From Moesziomyces globuligerus (Eukaryota; Basidiomycota; Ustilaginomycetes; Ustilaginales; Ustilaginaceae): a DNA stretch of 64,000 nt. The notes under the pieces are model-generated. The model made no database searches and was not told where the DNA came from. It saw only the letters and a list, made by a program, of their open reading frames with translations. The DNA lies in contig JARVLF010000006.1 in the NCBI GenBank assembly GCA_030849465.1, positions 248,001 through 312,000 of the forward strand, read 5' to 3'. This document shows, piece by piece, positions 8,188 to 17,552 of this stretch. How positions within the stretch are numbered: the stretch's first letter is position 1; each line of letters begins with the position of its first letter. Both the position numbers and the translations under genes were made by a program.

Positions 8188-10356
8188 ATGCCACGCAACC
8201 CCTCGTCCTCCCGCTCAAAGACGGCCCGAGCTGTGCGTGCTGCCGAGCGAGAGCAGCAGGAGGAGCGCCTCAGGGAGGCTGCCGATGGCGTCAACGCTGG
8301 GCAGTACTCCAGCATCCGTGCAGCAGCCAAGGCGCACGATGTACCTGAGGCAACTCTTCGCCACCGCATTGGTGGCCGGAAGAGCAAAAAGGAGGGTCAC
8401 GCCACAGCCCAGTCGCTTGCACCAGGCTCCGAGACGGCGCTTGTCGAGCACATCCGGCGTTGTGCGGCTGGCGGCTTTCCTCTGACGCCAGAGTCCATCC
8501 GAGAGTACGCCACCATCGTCTCTTGTGCAATTCCGGGTCAGGCCGAGCCGGTCACAGTTGGGAAGGGGTGGCTGCAGGGCTTCCTCCTTCGCCACCCCTC
8601 TATTTGCTCAAGTTGGTCTTGTTGCCTGGACAACGAGCGACTCAGAAGCACGGACGAGGCTGGCGTACGGGAATGGTTTGAACGGCTGGGCGAGATCATC
8701 CGTGAATACGGCATCTCGTCCAGCGATATATTCAATATGGACGAGACCAACTTCTGTTTTGGCCAGGGTGGGAGCGAGAAGGTCATCGTGCCAACAGGCG
8801 ACCCAGCGGCTCGGTTCAAAGGCCAGCCGGGAAGCAGGGAGTCGGCTACGGTGATCGAGTGCATCGGCAGCGGCGGACAGGTCCTTCCGCCCTTGGTCAT
8901 CACCAAGGGCAAGGTGCACACCGCCGGAGAACAGCGGCGAATGGAGAACATCCCGGCCACATGGCAGTTCTCAAAGACGCCAAACGGCTGGACGTCAAAT
9001 GAGCTTGCTGTCTTGTGGCTCGAGAAGATCTTCGACGCCAACACCACGCAGCCGTCCACATCATCGTGGCGGCTTCTCATTCTCAATGGCCACGGCTCGC
9101 ACACAACTCCGGAGTTCCTGGACGCCATGTGGGAGCGCCGGATCGTTCCGTTCTGCTTGCCGCCACACTCGACGCACGTCATGCAGCCGCTTGACGTCTC
9201 GATCTTTGGCCCGCTGTCGGCAGCGTACTACCGCCTCGTCAACAGCATTGCCCCTCATGTGGATGGCGGCATTGACAAGGCGCTCTTCGGGACACTCCTT
9301 GCTCAGGCACGCGAGCAGGTTCTGACGGCAAATGCGGCCAAAAAAGCATTCGCCGACTCTGGCATCTCAGTCGCTCCACATCCGGGGAAGGTCTTGGCGC
9401 GACTTGCAAGCTTCAACGATGCAAGTCGCCAATCAGGATCAACGGAGCGCATGCCGCCAACCCGGAGTGTCGCTCAGAGGACCATGGCGGATCTTGATGC
9501 CCGGCTCTTGGCTGTTACGGTGGCACGACCGCGCGCTCGGATCCGAGACCCGAGGGCCCGGATCCGAACAGCCGGGTGGCCCCGGACTGCGGTAATGGAC
9601 TCCCGGGCCTCCAGGAGGGCCAGGAGCTTCCACAAACATCCTCACTCCCTTCGTCGATTGTACTCTAAGTTGCACTAGTTGCTTCCCGGAATACCAGACC
9701 GTACAGACTGTGCACCCGCGCCTACCTGCGACACCCGGATACCATCCCGGACCCTGCCGCCCCCGGCCTCCTCCCTGCTCACCCGCAATCCCTGGAGGTT
9801 CCCAGACCCCGTGGGCATAACATTGGCATTCAAAGCCGAATCCGACCCAAGACGGGCTCGCACACTCAAGCGGGCCCTCATTCAGACGTACGAGGCGGCA
9901 CAGACGGAAATCTCTGTGTTGCGGGCAAAGGTAGGAGTGCTGGAAGCGCAGGAGGAGCGCAACAAGGCGAAGGCAAGGAAAGGGCGCCGAAAGCGTAAGG
10001 CCGGCGATCTCCGGATCCTCACGCGCGACAACATGATCAGCCGGGAATATGCTGAGCGCAAGCTGATTGCAAAGAAGTTTGCCAATGCTCATAGGCGCAA
10101 GCATAAGCGCCGGAAGGAGAAGGAGCGAGAGGTACTACCTCCATCTCAGCCGGCAATTGCTACCGCCAATGAGGAAGAAGATGGCGACGAGGGCATTTTG
10201 GCATCAACTTTTGGCCCCTCTCCTCCGCCTGTGCGCCACTTCCTGGACATGCTCAATGACGGCAAGCCTCTAAGCGCCATTGAAGACAACAACTCCCAGC
10301 AGCCCGTGTTCTACGAGGAGGTACCCCTGGCCAGCTCATCACGCAATCGACTCTAA
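8188..10356 (+). pseudogene. pogo/Fot1 transposase, interrupted by a solo LTR and with a changed catalytic residue
   Basis: The reading frame runs from 8188 to an in-frame TAG at 9676-9678, then continues in the same frame to 10356. The stop belongs to the inserted LTR; LTR plus duplication is 315 bp, a multiple of three, so the old frame resumes exactly. Seen: a psq-type helix-turn-helix (about residues 25-60), a CENP-B-type DNA-binding region (to about 150), and a DDE domain with D185 in NMDETNF, then N300 where the family has Asp in ILDGHGSH, then D336 in PLDVSIF. The last two sites are 35 residues apart, matching a DD35D layout. The post-LTR part is a basic, coiled-coil-like C-terminal region. 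Both the Asp-to-Asn change and the insertion predict an inactive enzyme. Confidence 0.88.
9513..9822. mobile_element. solo LTR of an LTR retrotransposon nested in the transposase gene
   Basis: A 310-bp block beginning TGTTACGG and ending CATAACA, so it has the TG...CA ends and the short TGTTA/TAACA inverted termini of retroviral-type LTRs. The pentamer TTGGC occurs directly before (9508-9512) and directly after it (9823-9827), the expected 5-bp target duplication. No internal retroelement region accompanies it, so it is a recombination remnant. Removing it makes the transposase frame continuous. Whether it comes from a Ty1/copia or Ty3-type element cannot be told from the LTR alone. Confidence 0.85.
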
Positions 10357-10490
10357 TCCTGTGTTGCTCACCATGTACATATCTCATTCCTCATCATTGC
10401 AATGCAAGTTTTGACTCAACACAACCCGGGAATGCTGTGCTCGCCATCACACAAAAAGTACTGCCACCATATTCAAATTTCTCTCAAAGC

Positions 10491-10531
10491 GCGTCGGATC
10501 TACACGTGCGTCGGAAATACAGTAATTACGT
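10491..10531 (-). repeat. right terminal inverted repeat of the pogo element
   Basis: Exact inverted copy of 7960-8000, followed directly by TA. Perfect identity of the two ends argues for a fairly recent insertion, although the transposase gene is damaged. Confidence 0.95.
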
Positions 10532-10748
10532 TAGACGTAGACCGCGTTCGACGGACGACGGAGACGTAAGTTGCCGAGAGTTGAGACAGGGCGAAAAGAT
10601 GCGCGGTCGCGGCCGCATCTCAACACATCGCTGACCGGCATCTTTCTTGGCCACGTACGAATCGACCAACACGACTCTCTGACCTCCGCGCTGTTGGTCG
10701 ACAATGACACAGTGTTTGTGATTGCTAGACGCAAGCTGGCTACATTGG

Positions 10749-13700
10749 CTACTCAAACGCGGGGATGCCGGGTCTGTTGGCCGTCTGCTTGGCCTCGGCC
10801 TTTCGGGTCTTCAAGCTAAGTCCGCCGTTGAACGTCGAGCTCCTGTAGGCTGTGCCTGTATCTGGCTTGGGCGTATCCGCGCCCTGGGCCGGATGGGGTC
10901 TCGCGGGCAGCGGTGGGAGGCTGATGGGTTTCCTGACCTTGACGCACCAGAGCAGGAGGAGGGCGACGGCATACATGGCAGCGCCCACGACAAAGATCGC
11001 CGCGGGGAAGCTCTTTGTCGTCCTCCTAAACACCTCTGCAAACAGGATGGGGCCTACGACGGTGCCCGAGATGGCCGAAGTGATGCTCCAAGCTCCGAAC
11101 AGCTTGCCTGCATCTGCGGGCGACTTGAGCAGCGCCAGCGCGAGCGACGACATGGCAGCACCGCCACCTCCGCCCAGCGCCGTGATGGCCGTGGCGAGGA
11201 AGAACGTCTGGGGCGTACCGGAAAACACGAGGAGCACATACGAGAGCGTGTTGACGCCGACCGAGATCTTGGCGAGCTTGAGGTCGAACTTGCTGTCGTG
11301 GATGAGACGCAGATGTTTGGCACGCAGCGTCCAGAGCTCCTCGACCGACTGCTTGGTATCATCCCACCCGTCGTGCCCTGCGCCCTCGCCGGCGCTGGAA
11401 TCGTCTACAGCTCCGTAGCCCATACCGACAGCGCGTTGCAGACGACCTTCGTCGTCGAGCATCGACTGTCGTCTCGAGTCGGGCGCGAGCGTCTGTTCCT
11501 CTTCCACCGCGGGTCCATCCTGGGGCAGGCGCAACGCCTTGACTGGTCTGTGGAGGAACTTGATCGCCACGGGCAGGACGACCGTAAGCGCGAGCACGCG
11601 CGCGATGCTGAGGAAGGTGAGATACAGGCCGAGCTCGGCCGAACCCCAGATGAAGCGCTCCTGGGCATACTGCATCTTGAACGACATGATGCCAAAGACG
11701 GCGGTCTCGGTAAAGTAGGTGAGCGAGAGGAAGGAGAGGTTGTAGTCGTAGCGCGTTGTCGGCGGCACGCGCGATACCGAGATATGCGAAGCGGACGCCT
11801 CGGGCGGTGCGAGTCCCCTCGGCGACTCTACCCGAGTGGCAGCATCGTCCAGATCCTCCGTCTGGACGACGACCTTCTTGGGCAGCAAGAAGCTGAGCGG
11901 TTCAAGCGGGGCATAGAGCACGCTGTCCATGAAGGCGACCTTGACGCGCTTCCAGGCGCGCTTCTTGAACGGCCTGTGGTCGCCCTCCCAGCCGCGCGAG
12001 TCGAGGAGCGGCTGGAGCTCGGCGGTCTTGCGTGCGTCGGCCTTGCGCTTGATCTCGGCGCGCGACTCGACGTACTCCTTGGCGGCCTTTTCGCGGAACT
12101 CCTTGCTGGTGCTTTCAGGGATGAAGGTAAAGATGCCGACGACGTAGAGCAGATGCATGGCGAGCGCAAACCAGAAGGGGGCGAGGATGTTGTCCGTGTG
12201 CTTGACGATGAGGCCGCCGAGTGTGGGGCCGACGGCGAGGCCAGCATAGACGATGCCCATGAAGTGTGCAAAGATGTGGGCGCGGGTGCCGCTGGGCGTG
12301 ACGTCCGAGATGTAAGACTGGTGGACAGCGATGGCGGCGCTGTAGCCGCCGAGCAAGCCTTCGACGGTGGTGCCGAGGACGAGGAAGCTGTAGCCAAAGG
12401 GGAGCTTGCTGCGCGGGATGAGAGCAGCAGCCAAGATGACGAGGTCGGTAAAGACGATGCCGGTCATCGAGATACGAAGCACGGGCAGGCGACCGCGGCG
12501 GGACGAGAGGTTGGACCAGAAGCCGGTGGTGAGAGCGGCGAGGATGCCCATGGAGAGGGTCATGCGGAGCTGGAGGGTGGCGAGGGCGGACTGCACTTCA
12601 GGGCTGGCGAAGCATGCCTTGCTCGGCCGACGGGGAACGGGGATGACGGTGGAGTTGGGCCGCTCGAGCGCGGCCATGTACTGCGCCACGGCGTCTCGAT
12701 CCGAGGCCAGGTCCGTGGGAGGAGGGTCAAGCGACCACTGCTGAAATGCGGCCATGCGAAGTGGGCTGGGTTTCGAGCCATGTGCGAGCGGAGAGGCCAT
12801 GGCGGTAGCGTTGAGGGGCGGTTGGGGCGCGATGATGTCGCCGCCGCCGACGTAGCCTTCGCCGAGCACGGTCTCGCAGACAAACATGTTGAGCAGTTCG
12901 AGCTTGGGGCCCATGCACATGCCTCCGGCCATGGAGATGAGAAGGGCGAAGGGACGGAGCCACTTTTCGGACGGCTTGCGATACCAGGGCTGGTGCTTGA
13001 ACCAGAGCAGATGGTCGTCGACCGCCGAGGTCTCGTCGCCGCCCTCTGCGCCTGTGGAGGTGTCAGGCTGCGCAGAGTCGCGATGGCGGCGCTCCTGCTC
13101 CTGCGCCTCATCGTCGAGACGGTAGACCATGTCGGCGAGGAGGGGGTTGGAGGAGTCGATCTCGAGCTCTCCGCCCAGAGGACGGGAGATGGGGAAGGAC
13201 TCGGGCGGGGCGGAGGAGCCTGCGCTTGCGGAGCGTTTCATGGGCGGTGGGCGGAGGCTGGCGTCGGCGCGGTCGGCAGCGCGCGATCGGCGTTCTTGCT
13301 CCATGACTTGGCGCGGCAGCGAGGGCGAAGAGACGCCTGAAGGAGAGGAAGCAAGAAGGGCTTCGTTCTTTGCGCGTGCGTCGGCCTGGTCGATGGCACG
13401 GCCGTCGATGGTGAGGGTGAGCTGCGGTGATGGCGCTGCGAGGCACACGAGGCCGCGCACGTCGTAGGCATCGCTGGTGGTGAAAGGAGCAGAGTAGGAC
13501 CACACGGCGGCGGCTAGGTCTTCTACCGGCTTTCCGGCGTCGAGCACATCGTAGTACTGAGCAAAGCCCTTGAAGGGGCAGTAGGTCTCTGCATGCTGGC
13601 TCGGAGTGAGCGAGAAGGGCGACTGGACTGCATCGGGTGGGAAGTAGAAGCGGAGCGGGTAGCTGGATTCGGCCAGCTGGATGGCGTGGGTGGTGGAGAC

Positions 13701-13817
13701 GAGCGTCCGTTTGCGACCGTTGATGGATGCTGTGATGGTGAGGTTGCGGTCGAGTGGTTTGGTGACGATGCGGTGGGGCGGCTTGGAGGCCGAGGCGGCA
13801 TCAGGGGAGGACAACAT
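10749..13817 (-). CDS. DUF427 domain fused to a major facilitator superfamily transporter
   Basis: One uninterrupted frame, 1,022 residues from the chosen Met. The N-terminal part (about 15-125) is a DUF427 domain: it has FYFPPDAV, TYCPFKGFAQYYDV and AVWSY, the landmark residues of that family. A low-complexity linker follows, then from about residue 290 a 12-helix MFS transporter with YSAAIAVHQSYISDVTP and a conserved RRGRLPVLRIS loop after helix 2, resembling the fungal ZIFL/Tet-like branch. Long cytosolic loops separate the helices. The start at 13817 was chosen because DUF427 homology starts soon after; an in-frame Met at 13997 would add 60 residues of doubtful coding value. DUF427 has no established reaction, and the transported substrate is unknown. 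Confidence 0.82.
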   Translation of the reverse strand: MLSSPDAASASKPPHRIVTKPLDRNLTITASINGRKRTLVSTTHAIQLAESSYPLRFYFPPDAVQSPFSLTPSQHAETYCPFKGFAQYYDVLDAGKPVEDLAAAVWSYSAPFTTSDAYDVRGLVCLAAPSPQLTLTIDGRAIDQADARAKNEALLASSPSGVSSPSLPRQVMEQERRSRAADRADASLRPPPMKRSASAGSSAPPESFPISRPLGGELEIDSSNPLLADMVYRLDDEAQEQERRHRDSAQPDTSTGAEGGDETSAVDDHLLWFKHQPWYRKPSEKWLRPFALLISMAGGMCMGPKLELLNMFVCETVLGEGYVGGGDIIAPQPPLNATAMASPLAHGSKPSPLRMAAFQQWSLDPPPTDLASDRDAVAQYMAALERPNSTVIPVPRRPSKACFASPEVQSALATLQLRMTLSMGILAALTTGFWSNLSSRRGRLPVLRISMTGIVFTDLVILAAALIPRSKLPFGYSFLVLGTTVEGLLGGYSAAIAVHQSYISDVTPSGTRAHIFAHFMGIVYAGLAVGPTLGGLIVKHTDNILAPFWFALAMHLLYVVGIFTFIPESTSKEFREKAAKEYVESRAEIKRKADARKTAELQPLLDSRGWEGDHRPFKKRAWKRVKVAFMDSVLYAPLEPLSFLLPKKVVVQTEDLDDAATRVESPRGLAPPEASASHISVSRVPPTTRYDYNLSFLSLTYFTETAVFGIMSFKMQYAQERFIWGSAELGLYLTFLSIARVLALTVVLPVAIKFLHRPVKALRLPQDGPAVEEEQTLAPDSRRQSMLDDEGRLQRAVGMGYGAVDDSSAGEGAGHDGWDDTKQSVEELWTLRAKHLRLIHDSKFDLKLAKISVGVNTLSYVLLVFSGTPQTFFLATAITALGGGGGAAMSSLALALLKSPADAGKLFGAWSITSAISGTVVGPILFAEVFRRTTKSFPAAIFVVGAAMYAVALLLLWCVKVRKPISLPPLPARPHPAQGADTPKPDTGTAYRSSTFNGGLSLKTRKAEAKQTANRPGIPAFE

Positions 13818-14713
13818 GGCGGGCCATGCGTTGGCGTGGCAATGGAGAGGTGCGGAGGATAGGATGTGGTGGGGAGGAAAGCGAGGGGTTGAGCGCAGAG
13901 ATAGCTCGGAGGTGCGAGGCCCGAGCATCGAGCATGTGCGGGTTGGCGCTGATATGGCGCTCAAGTGGAGCAGCAGCAGCAAACAGAAGCGCGCCATCGG
14001 CTAGCAAAGCTTGGGCTTAGCCGCGCTTCTCGTCGACATATCGCCGCCGCGGCTTTGCATTTTCCCGAGCTGACAATCACGATCCAGCCAACAGCGGCGT
14101 GCGGAGCTCATTCCTCAGCACGCTAGCTCCCGATACTGTACTGTCCGTGCAGCTGTAGGATGCATGGATTCGCATGCACTCGTAGGGTTGGAAAAGCGGC
14201 TCCCCCTCAAGGCGATGCTGCGGAGTGCGAGGCAGCGCGAGGCAGCGCGAGGCAGCGCGAGGCAGCGCGAGGCATCGCAAGTACTGTGTACCTCAGCGGA
14301 GATTAGCATGCTGGGCTGACACATGGCCGATGTCGAGCTGCGTGTGCGCGCGTGGCTTGAAGCTCCTCCAATTGCCGGTGGATCGGTCCGACGCAATCGG
14401 GCCGCAATCGGGCTATTGGCCTGGTTGGCTTGTGCTCGACCGACGGAAAAAGTGTTGGTTCAGCGCGACACGGCTGTCGTACAGAGCAGTACAGCACGGT
14501 AGTACAGAACAGTACACACCGACGCGGATGCTCGGAAGACATGCAAGCGAACGGCGGAGCACCCAAGTGCGCAAAGAGCGCTTGCTGCCGGCAACGCAAA
14601 CGGCACTTCGCCTGGCTGATGTCTTGTGACCTTTTGGATAAGCAGCCGTGAACCGCTCAGCACCTTCGTCCAACCCCATTTCCACCAGCATCCTCGCAGC
14701 TACATCCGACACG
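13818..14713. promoter_or_regulatory. divergent intergenic region between the DUF427-MFS gene and cytidine deaminase
   Basis: About 900 bp that should contain both promoters. It includes the 10-bp tandem repeat at 14231-14280 and, at about 14475-14520, several spaced copies of GTACAG/ACAGTAC, which give a locally repetitive patch. No gene is supported. Confidence 0.5.
14227..14280. repeat. short 10-bp tandem repeat
   Basis: Four perfect copies of GGCAGCGCGA (14231-14270) followed by one degenerate copy, with a partial copy in front. It is a minisatellite in the CDD/MFS promoter region. Unit length, lack of spacers and lack of associated genes rule out a CRISPR. Confidence 0.85.
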
Positions 14714-15271
14714 ATGGACTCAAACGACCTCCAGCTCTTGGCCACCAAGAAGCACGAGCTGCTGCACGCAGCCCAGGAGGCGCGCAAGCTCTCCTACTCG
14801 CCGTACAGCAAGTTCCGCGTCGGAGCCGCGCTGCTCACCAAGTGGGGTGAGATCATCCTCGGTGCCAACTACGAAAACGCCTCGTACGGTGGCACCGTCT
14901 GCGCAGAGCGCACGGCGCTCGCCAAGGCGCTCATCCGCAGCGACGCACTCGATGTCCCCGAACAGGCCAGCGGTCGCAAGGTCTCGCGCGGCGACATCAT
15001 CGGTGTCGCCGTCGCCAGCGACCTCCAAGGCAGCTGCAGCCCGTGCGGCATCTGCCGCCAGGTCATCCGCGAACACTGCAGCCTCGACGCACGCGTCCTC
15101 ATGGTTGGCTGCAACTGGTCCAAGACCAACGCCGCCCCATTGCCCCAGGGCCAGCTCACCGATCAGGGCGGCAAGGAGCTCAACGAACCCAACGTCGAAG
15201 TGGTCACGCTCGAATACCTGCTCCCCATGAGCTTCGGCCCAGAAGACCTCGACAAACCCCGGCAATCTTAG
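14714..15271 (+). CDS. CDD1: cytidine deaminase
   Basis: Intronless, 185 residues. Deaminates cytidine and deoxycytidine to uridine and deoxyuridine in pyrimidine salvage; homotetrameric zinc enzyme in the cytosol. Seen: SYSPYSKFRVGAALL near the N terminus (substrate loop), YENASYGGTVCAERTA with zinc ligand C63 and catalytic E65, and SPCGICRQ with zinc ligands C111 and C114. It ends shortly after the LEYLLPMSFGPEDL segment normal for the eukaryotic family, so it is full length with a modest insert before it. Start chosen at the MDSND Met; an upstream in-frame Met at 14648 adds 22 residues without similarity. Confidence 0.95.
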   Translation: MDSNDLQLLATKKHELLHAAQEARKLSYSPYSKFRVGAALLTKWGEIILGANYENASYGGTVCAERTALAKALIRSDALDVPEQASGRKVSRGDIIGVAVASDLQGSCSPCGICRQVIREHCSLDARVLMVGCNWSKTNAAPLPQGQLTDQGGKELNEPNVEVVTLEYLLPMSFGPEDLDKPRQS

Positions 15272-15388
15272 TTCTCCGCACGGTCTGGCGGAAGCATGTC
15301 TTGTATACGTGTGCGTTTGCGTTGAGTGTTGGCTGTGCCAGTAGCCAGGTTAGATTACAGCGGTGACTCGTGCAGAATGTCGGGGTGC

Positions 15389-15908
15389 TTAGCGTCGCTT
15401 GTTCTTCTTGCCTGCGGGGCTGCGACCGCCGGATGCGCCCTGCGGCAGCCAGTCCTGGTCGACGTTCGGATTGCGGATCGCCGTCGAGCTCGCCTGGTTC
15501 GCCGACTGCGCTTTGGCCATCGCAGCTTCGATCTCTTCGGCAGAGACCTGCTCGCCGGCGCGCATCCGTGCCGCGATCTCGGGCGTCACTGCAACCCGCT
15601 TCACACCCGTTTCTAATGCCCCGCCACGGTCCAAGTGGTGCGTCAGTATCTCAGACTCCATCCAGTCCACAGCTCATCAGGGATGACTTACGGAATCCAG
15701 GAGCGCCACGGCCAAGACCGGTCTTAGGATCGTACTTGCCCGTGTAGCCGCGCTTGTTGCTCGCGCCAAGGAAGCGCGATGCCACCGCACCGACGATGAT
15801 CAGCGGCACGAGCACCGAGGGTATGCTGCACGCATAGCGAAGACCGATCAGCAGCTGCGCCAGGCGAGAAATGCGAGCGAGACACACTTACAGGATCCAG
15901 CTCGACAT
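15389..15908 (-). CDS. small single-pass membrane protein, three exons
   Basis: Exons 15892-15908, 15692-15825 and 15389-15612 give 124 residues; introns of 66 and 79 nt have GTAAGT or GTAAGTC donors and CAG/TAG acceptors. The first exon is only 17 nt. Seen: a hydrophobic segment directly at the N terminus (IPSVLVPLIIVGAVASRFLG), then a basic, glycine-rich stretch, a helical segment TPEIAARMRAG...AEEIEAAMAKA that loosely resembles a CUE/UBA helix pair, a DWLPQG motif, and a basic KKNKRR tail. I do not recognise the family with certainty; an ER or mitochondrial tail/anchor protein is plausible. It shares a 165-bp divergent promoter with the gene at 16074 and is convergent with CDD1. Confidence 0.75.
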
Positions 15909-16073
15909 GTTGATGCGTTGGGACGAGGTGGTTGTGGTCAGAGGGAAAGGTTGCAAAGGATGCCGGAAATCGGCCAATTCTGGCAAACGCCTGCGCGCCG
16001 CTTTGCTCGCCTCCACCAAATTCGGCTCCGGGCAACGTCCTTGCTGCTCACCATCCGGACGCTCTTCTGCAGC

Positions 16074-17369
16074 ATGTCGGCGCCCACACTGCCGGGTCCC
16101 ACGCCGGGGCCCTCATCGCGCCGACCGGTATCCGCTGCTCAGCGTGCGCGCGAGGTTCAGGATGCACTCAAAGCCATCGTCCTCCAGACCGCCGCGACGC
16201 TGCGCTCACGCAGCCAGCAAGCGCGCCTCGCCTCGTCGGTCGCCTCATCCACCAGCGCCGCGGCCTCCGACATCAGCTCGGCCTCTGCAAGCCTCCAGCC
16301 GCTGACCTCAGAGTGTACGCGCTACCTCTCGCTCGTCCACGGCCTCCGCGACTACCTGCTCCACGCCCAGGCCGCGCTCGAGATCGAACTCGAGGCTGCC
16401 ACCCAGCGCGAGGCGGAAGAAGCTAAACTCGCCGCAGAGGCGCTCCAGCGTCAGCAAGAGGCACAGGCAGAGGCGCAGAAGCGCGCTGCAGAGCAGGCCG
16501 AGCTCGCGGAATCACAGCAGCCCACCGAAGACGCTTCGAAAGCGGAGGAGAAGGTGGAGCCGATCAAGGACGCTCAGCAGAAGACCGAGGGAGAGGCGGA
16601 TGAGTCCACCGGCGTGGCGACTCCACCATTACCACCGACGGCTGAGACAGCGGTGAAGGACGAGGAGGCAAAGGTGGATGTGGGCGCGGGCGCAGGCGCA
16701 GGCGATGCGATTGTGATCGACAGCGATGGCGAGGACGACGAGGACGACGTGCCGCTCGCATTCGCACCCAAGGCTCCCACCGACGCGGCCAAGCCTATCG
16801 ATCTCACCGACTCTCCCGCCCTGGTCAACGCCGTCAAACCGACGACCAGCACCGTCGACGCGACCAGCGATGCAGTGTCTGCACCGGACGGATCAGCGTT
16901 CTCGCTTTCGGCGGCGGCACCTGCGATGGGCGGCATCGACCTCTCGGCGCTCGGCATCAATCTCTCCTCGCTCAGCAACCTTCCTGACCTCTCGTCGCTC
17001 GGCATCCCTTCGCTCGGCGGCGAGGCGGCTGCATCCGGCTCGGACGCGCCGACCGCGTTGGCGCCCGCCACCGACTTGTCCGAGCTCGAAAAGATGATGG
17101 GCATGGCCACCAACGTCTCCGGCACGGCAGACGCAGCAGCAGGCGGGCAGGACGCCGGCTCGATGGGTGGGTTCGGGCTCGGCGACGATGCGGATCTGTT
17201 TGGCTCCGGCGCTGGCGGGCTCGATCTGAGCAACTTTGACTTTTCCAGCCTCACCGCCGGTACGAGCGATACGGCGGGGGCAGACGCAACCGGAGGCGTC
17301 GATCTCAGCTCCTTCCTCACCAACTTCTCCGCACCGCAGGCCGATCCGTCCGGCGATGCGAAAGGATAG
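16074..17369 (+). CDS. acidic low-complexity protein with SUMO-interaction-like motifs
   Basis: Intronless, 431 residues, family not recognised. Seen: a helical N-terminal region (about 20-125) with a conserved-looking LTSECTRYLSLVHGLRDYLLHAQ segment, a Glu/Gln/Ala-rich coiled coil, then two hydrophobic-plus-acidic motifs, AIVIDSDGEDDEDD and KPIDLTDS, that look like SUMO-interacting motifs. The C-terminal half is repetitive, with many Leu-Ser-Ser-Leu and Asp-Leu-Ser units and Gly/Ala-rich spacers. The composition suggests a nuclear regulator, perhaps a Mediator-like or transcription-linked protein, but no assignment is justified. Start at 16074 chosen because the upstream in-frame sequence from 15918 overlaps the divergent neighbour's promoter. 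Confidence 0.7.
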   Translation: MSAPTLPGPTPGPSSRRPVSAAQRAREVQDALKAIVLQTAATLRSRSQQARLASSVASSTSAAASDISSASASLQPLTSECTRYLSLVHGLRDYLLHAQAALEIELEAATQREAEEAKLAAEALQRQQEAQAEAQKRAAEQAELAESQQPTEDASKAEEKVEPIKDAQQKTEGEADESTGVATPPLPPTAETAVKDEEAKVDVGAGAGAGDAIVIDSDGEDDEDDVPLAFAPKAPTDAAKPIDLTDSPALVNAVKPTTSTVDATSDAVSAPDGSAFSLSAAAPAMGGIDLSALGINLSSLSNLPDLSSLGIPSLGGEAAASGSDAPTALAPATDLSELEKMMGMATNVSGTADAAAGGQDAGSMGGFGLGDDADLFGSGAGGLDLSNFDFSSLTAGTSDTAGADATGGVDLSSFLTNFSAPQADPSGDAKG

Positions 17370-17552
17370 TGCACCGAGCCAATGCAGCGAATAGACGTAT
17401 CTGCGTGGTACCGAGCGGAGAGTTCGACTGTGCGGGTTTCGGGTGTGCAAAAAAGCGCAACATGGGGTTCTGGACCCTGCAAGTAGGTTGGAAAGCCGGC
17501 GCATTTTTTCCAGGTTGGTGTTGCGCCATCACGGTCCGACTAGGTTTGATGC

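Larger units (their letters stand above)
7960..10531 (+). mobile_element. pogo/Fot1-type DNA transposon, complete ends, with nested solo LTR
   Basis: A 2,572-bp element bounded by perfect 41-bp terminal inverted repeats beginning ACGTAATTACTG and flanked on both sides by the dinucleotide TA (7958-7959 and 10532-10533), the target duplication expected for Tc1/mariner-pogo elements. It contains one transposase gene on the plus strand. A 310-bp solo LTR lies inside; without it and one TSD copy the element would be 2,257 bp. It sits between a secreted-protein gene and the 3' end of the DUF427-MFS gene and disrupts neither. Confidence 0.93.

Noticed and set aside
9513..9822. Interpretation of the block as an intron of the transposase
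   Set aside because: The ends are TG...CA, not GT...AG, and a 5-bp direct duplication flanks it exactly, which an intron would not show.
10722..13340. Open frame of 872 codons antisense to the DUF427-MFS gene
   Set aside because: Same effect; no domain, no plausible start, and the opposite strand has clear family motifs.
14227..14280. CRISPR-like array
   Set aside because: Contiguous 10-bp units without spacers, in a eukaryote.
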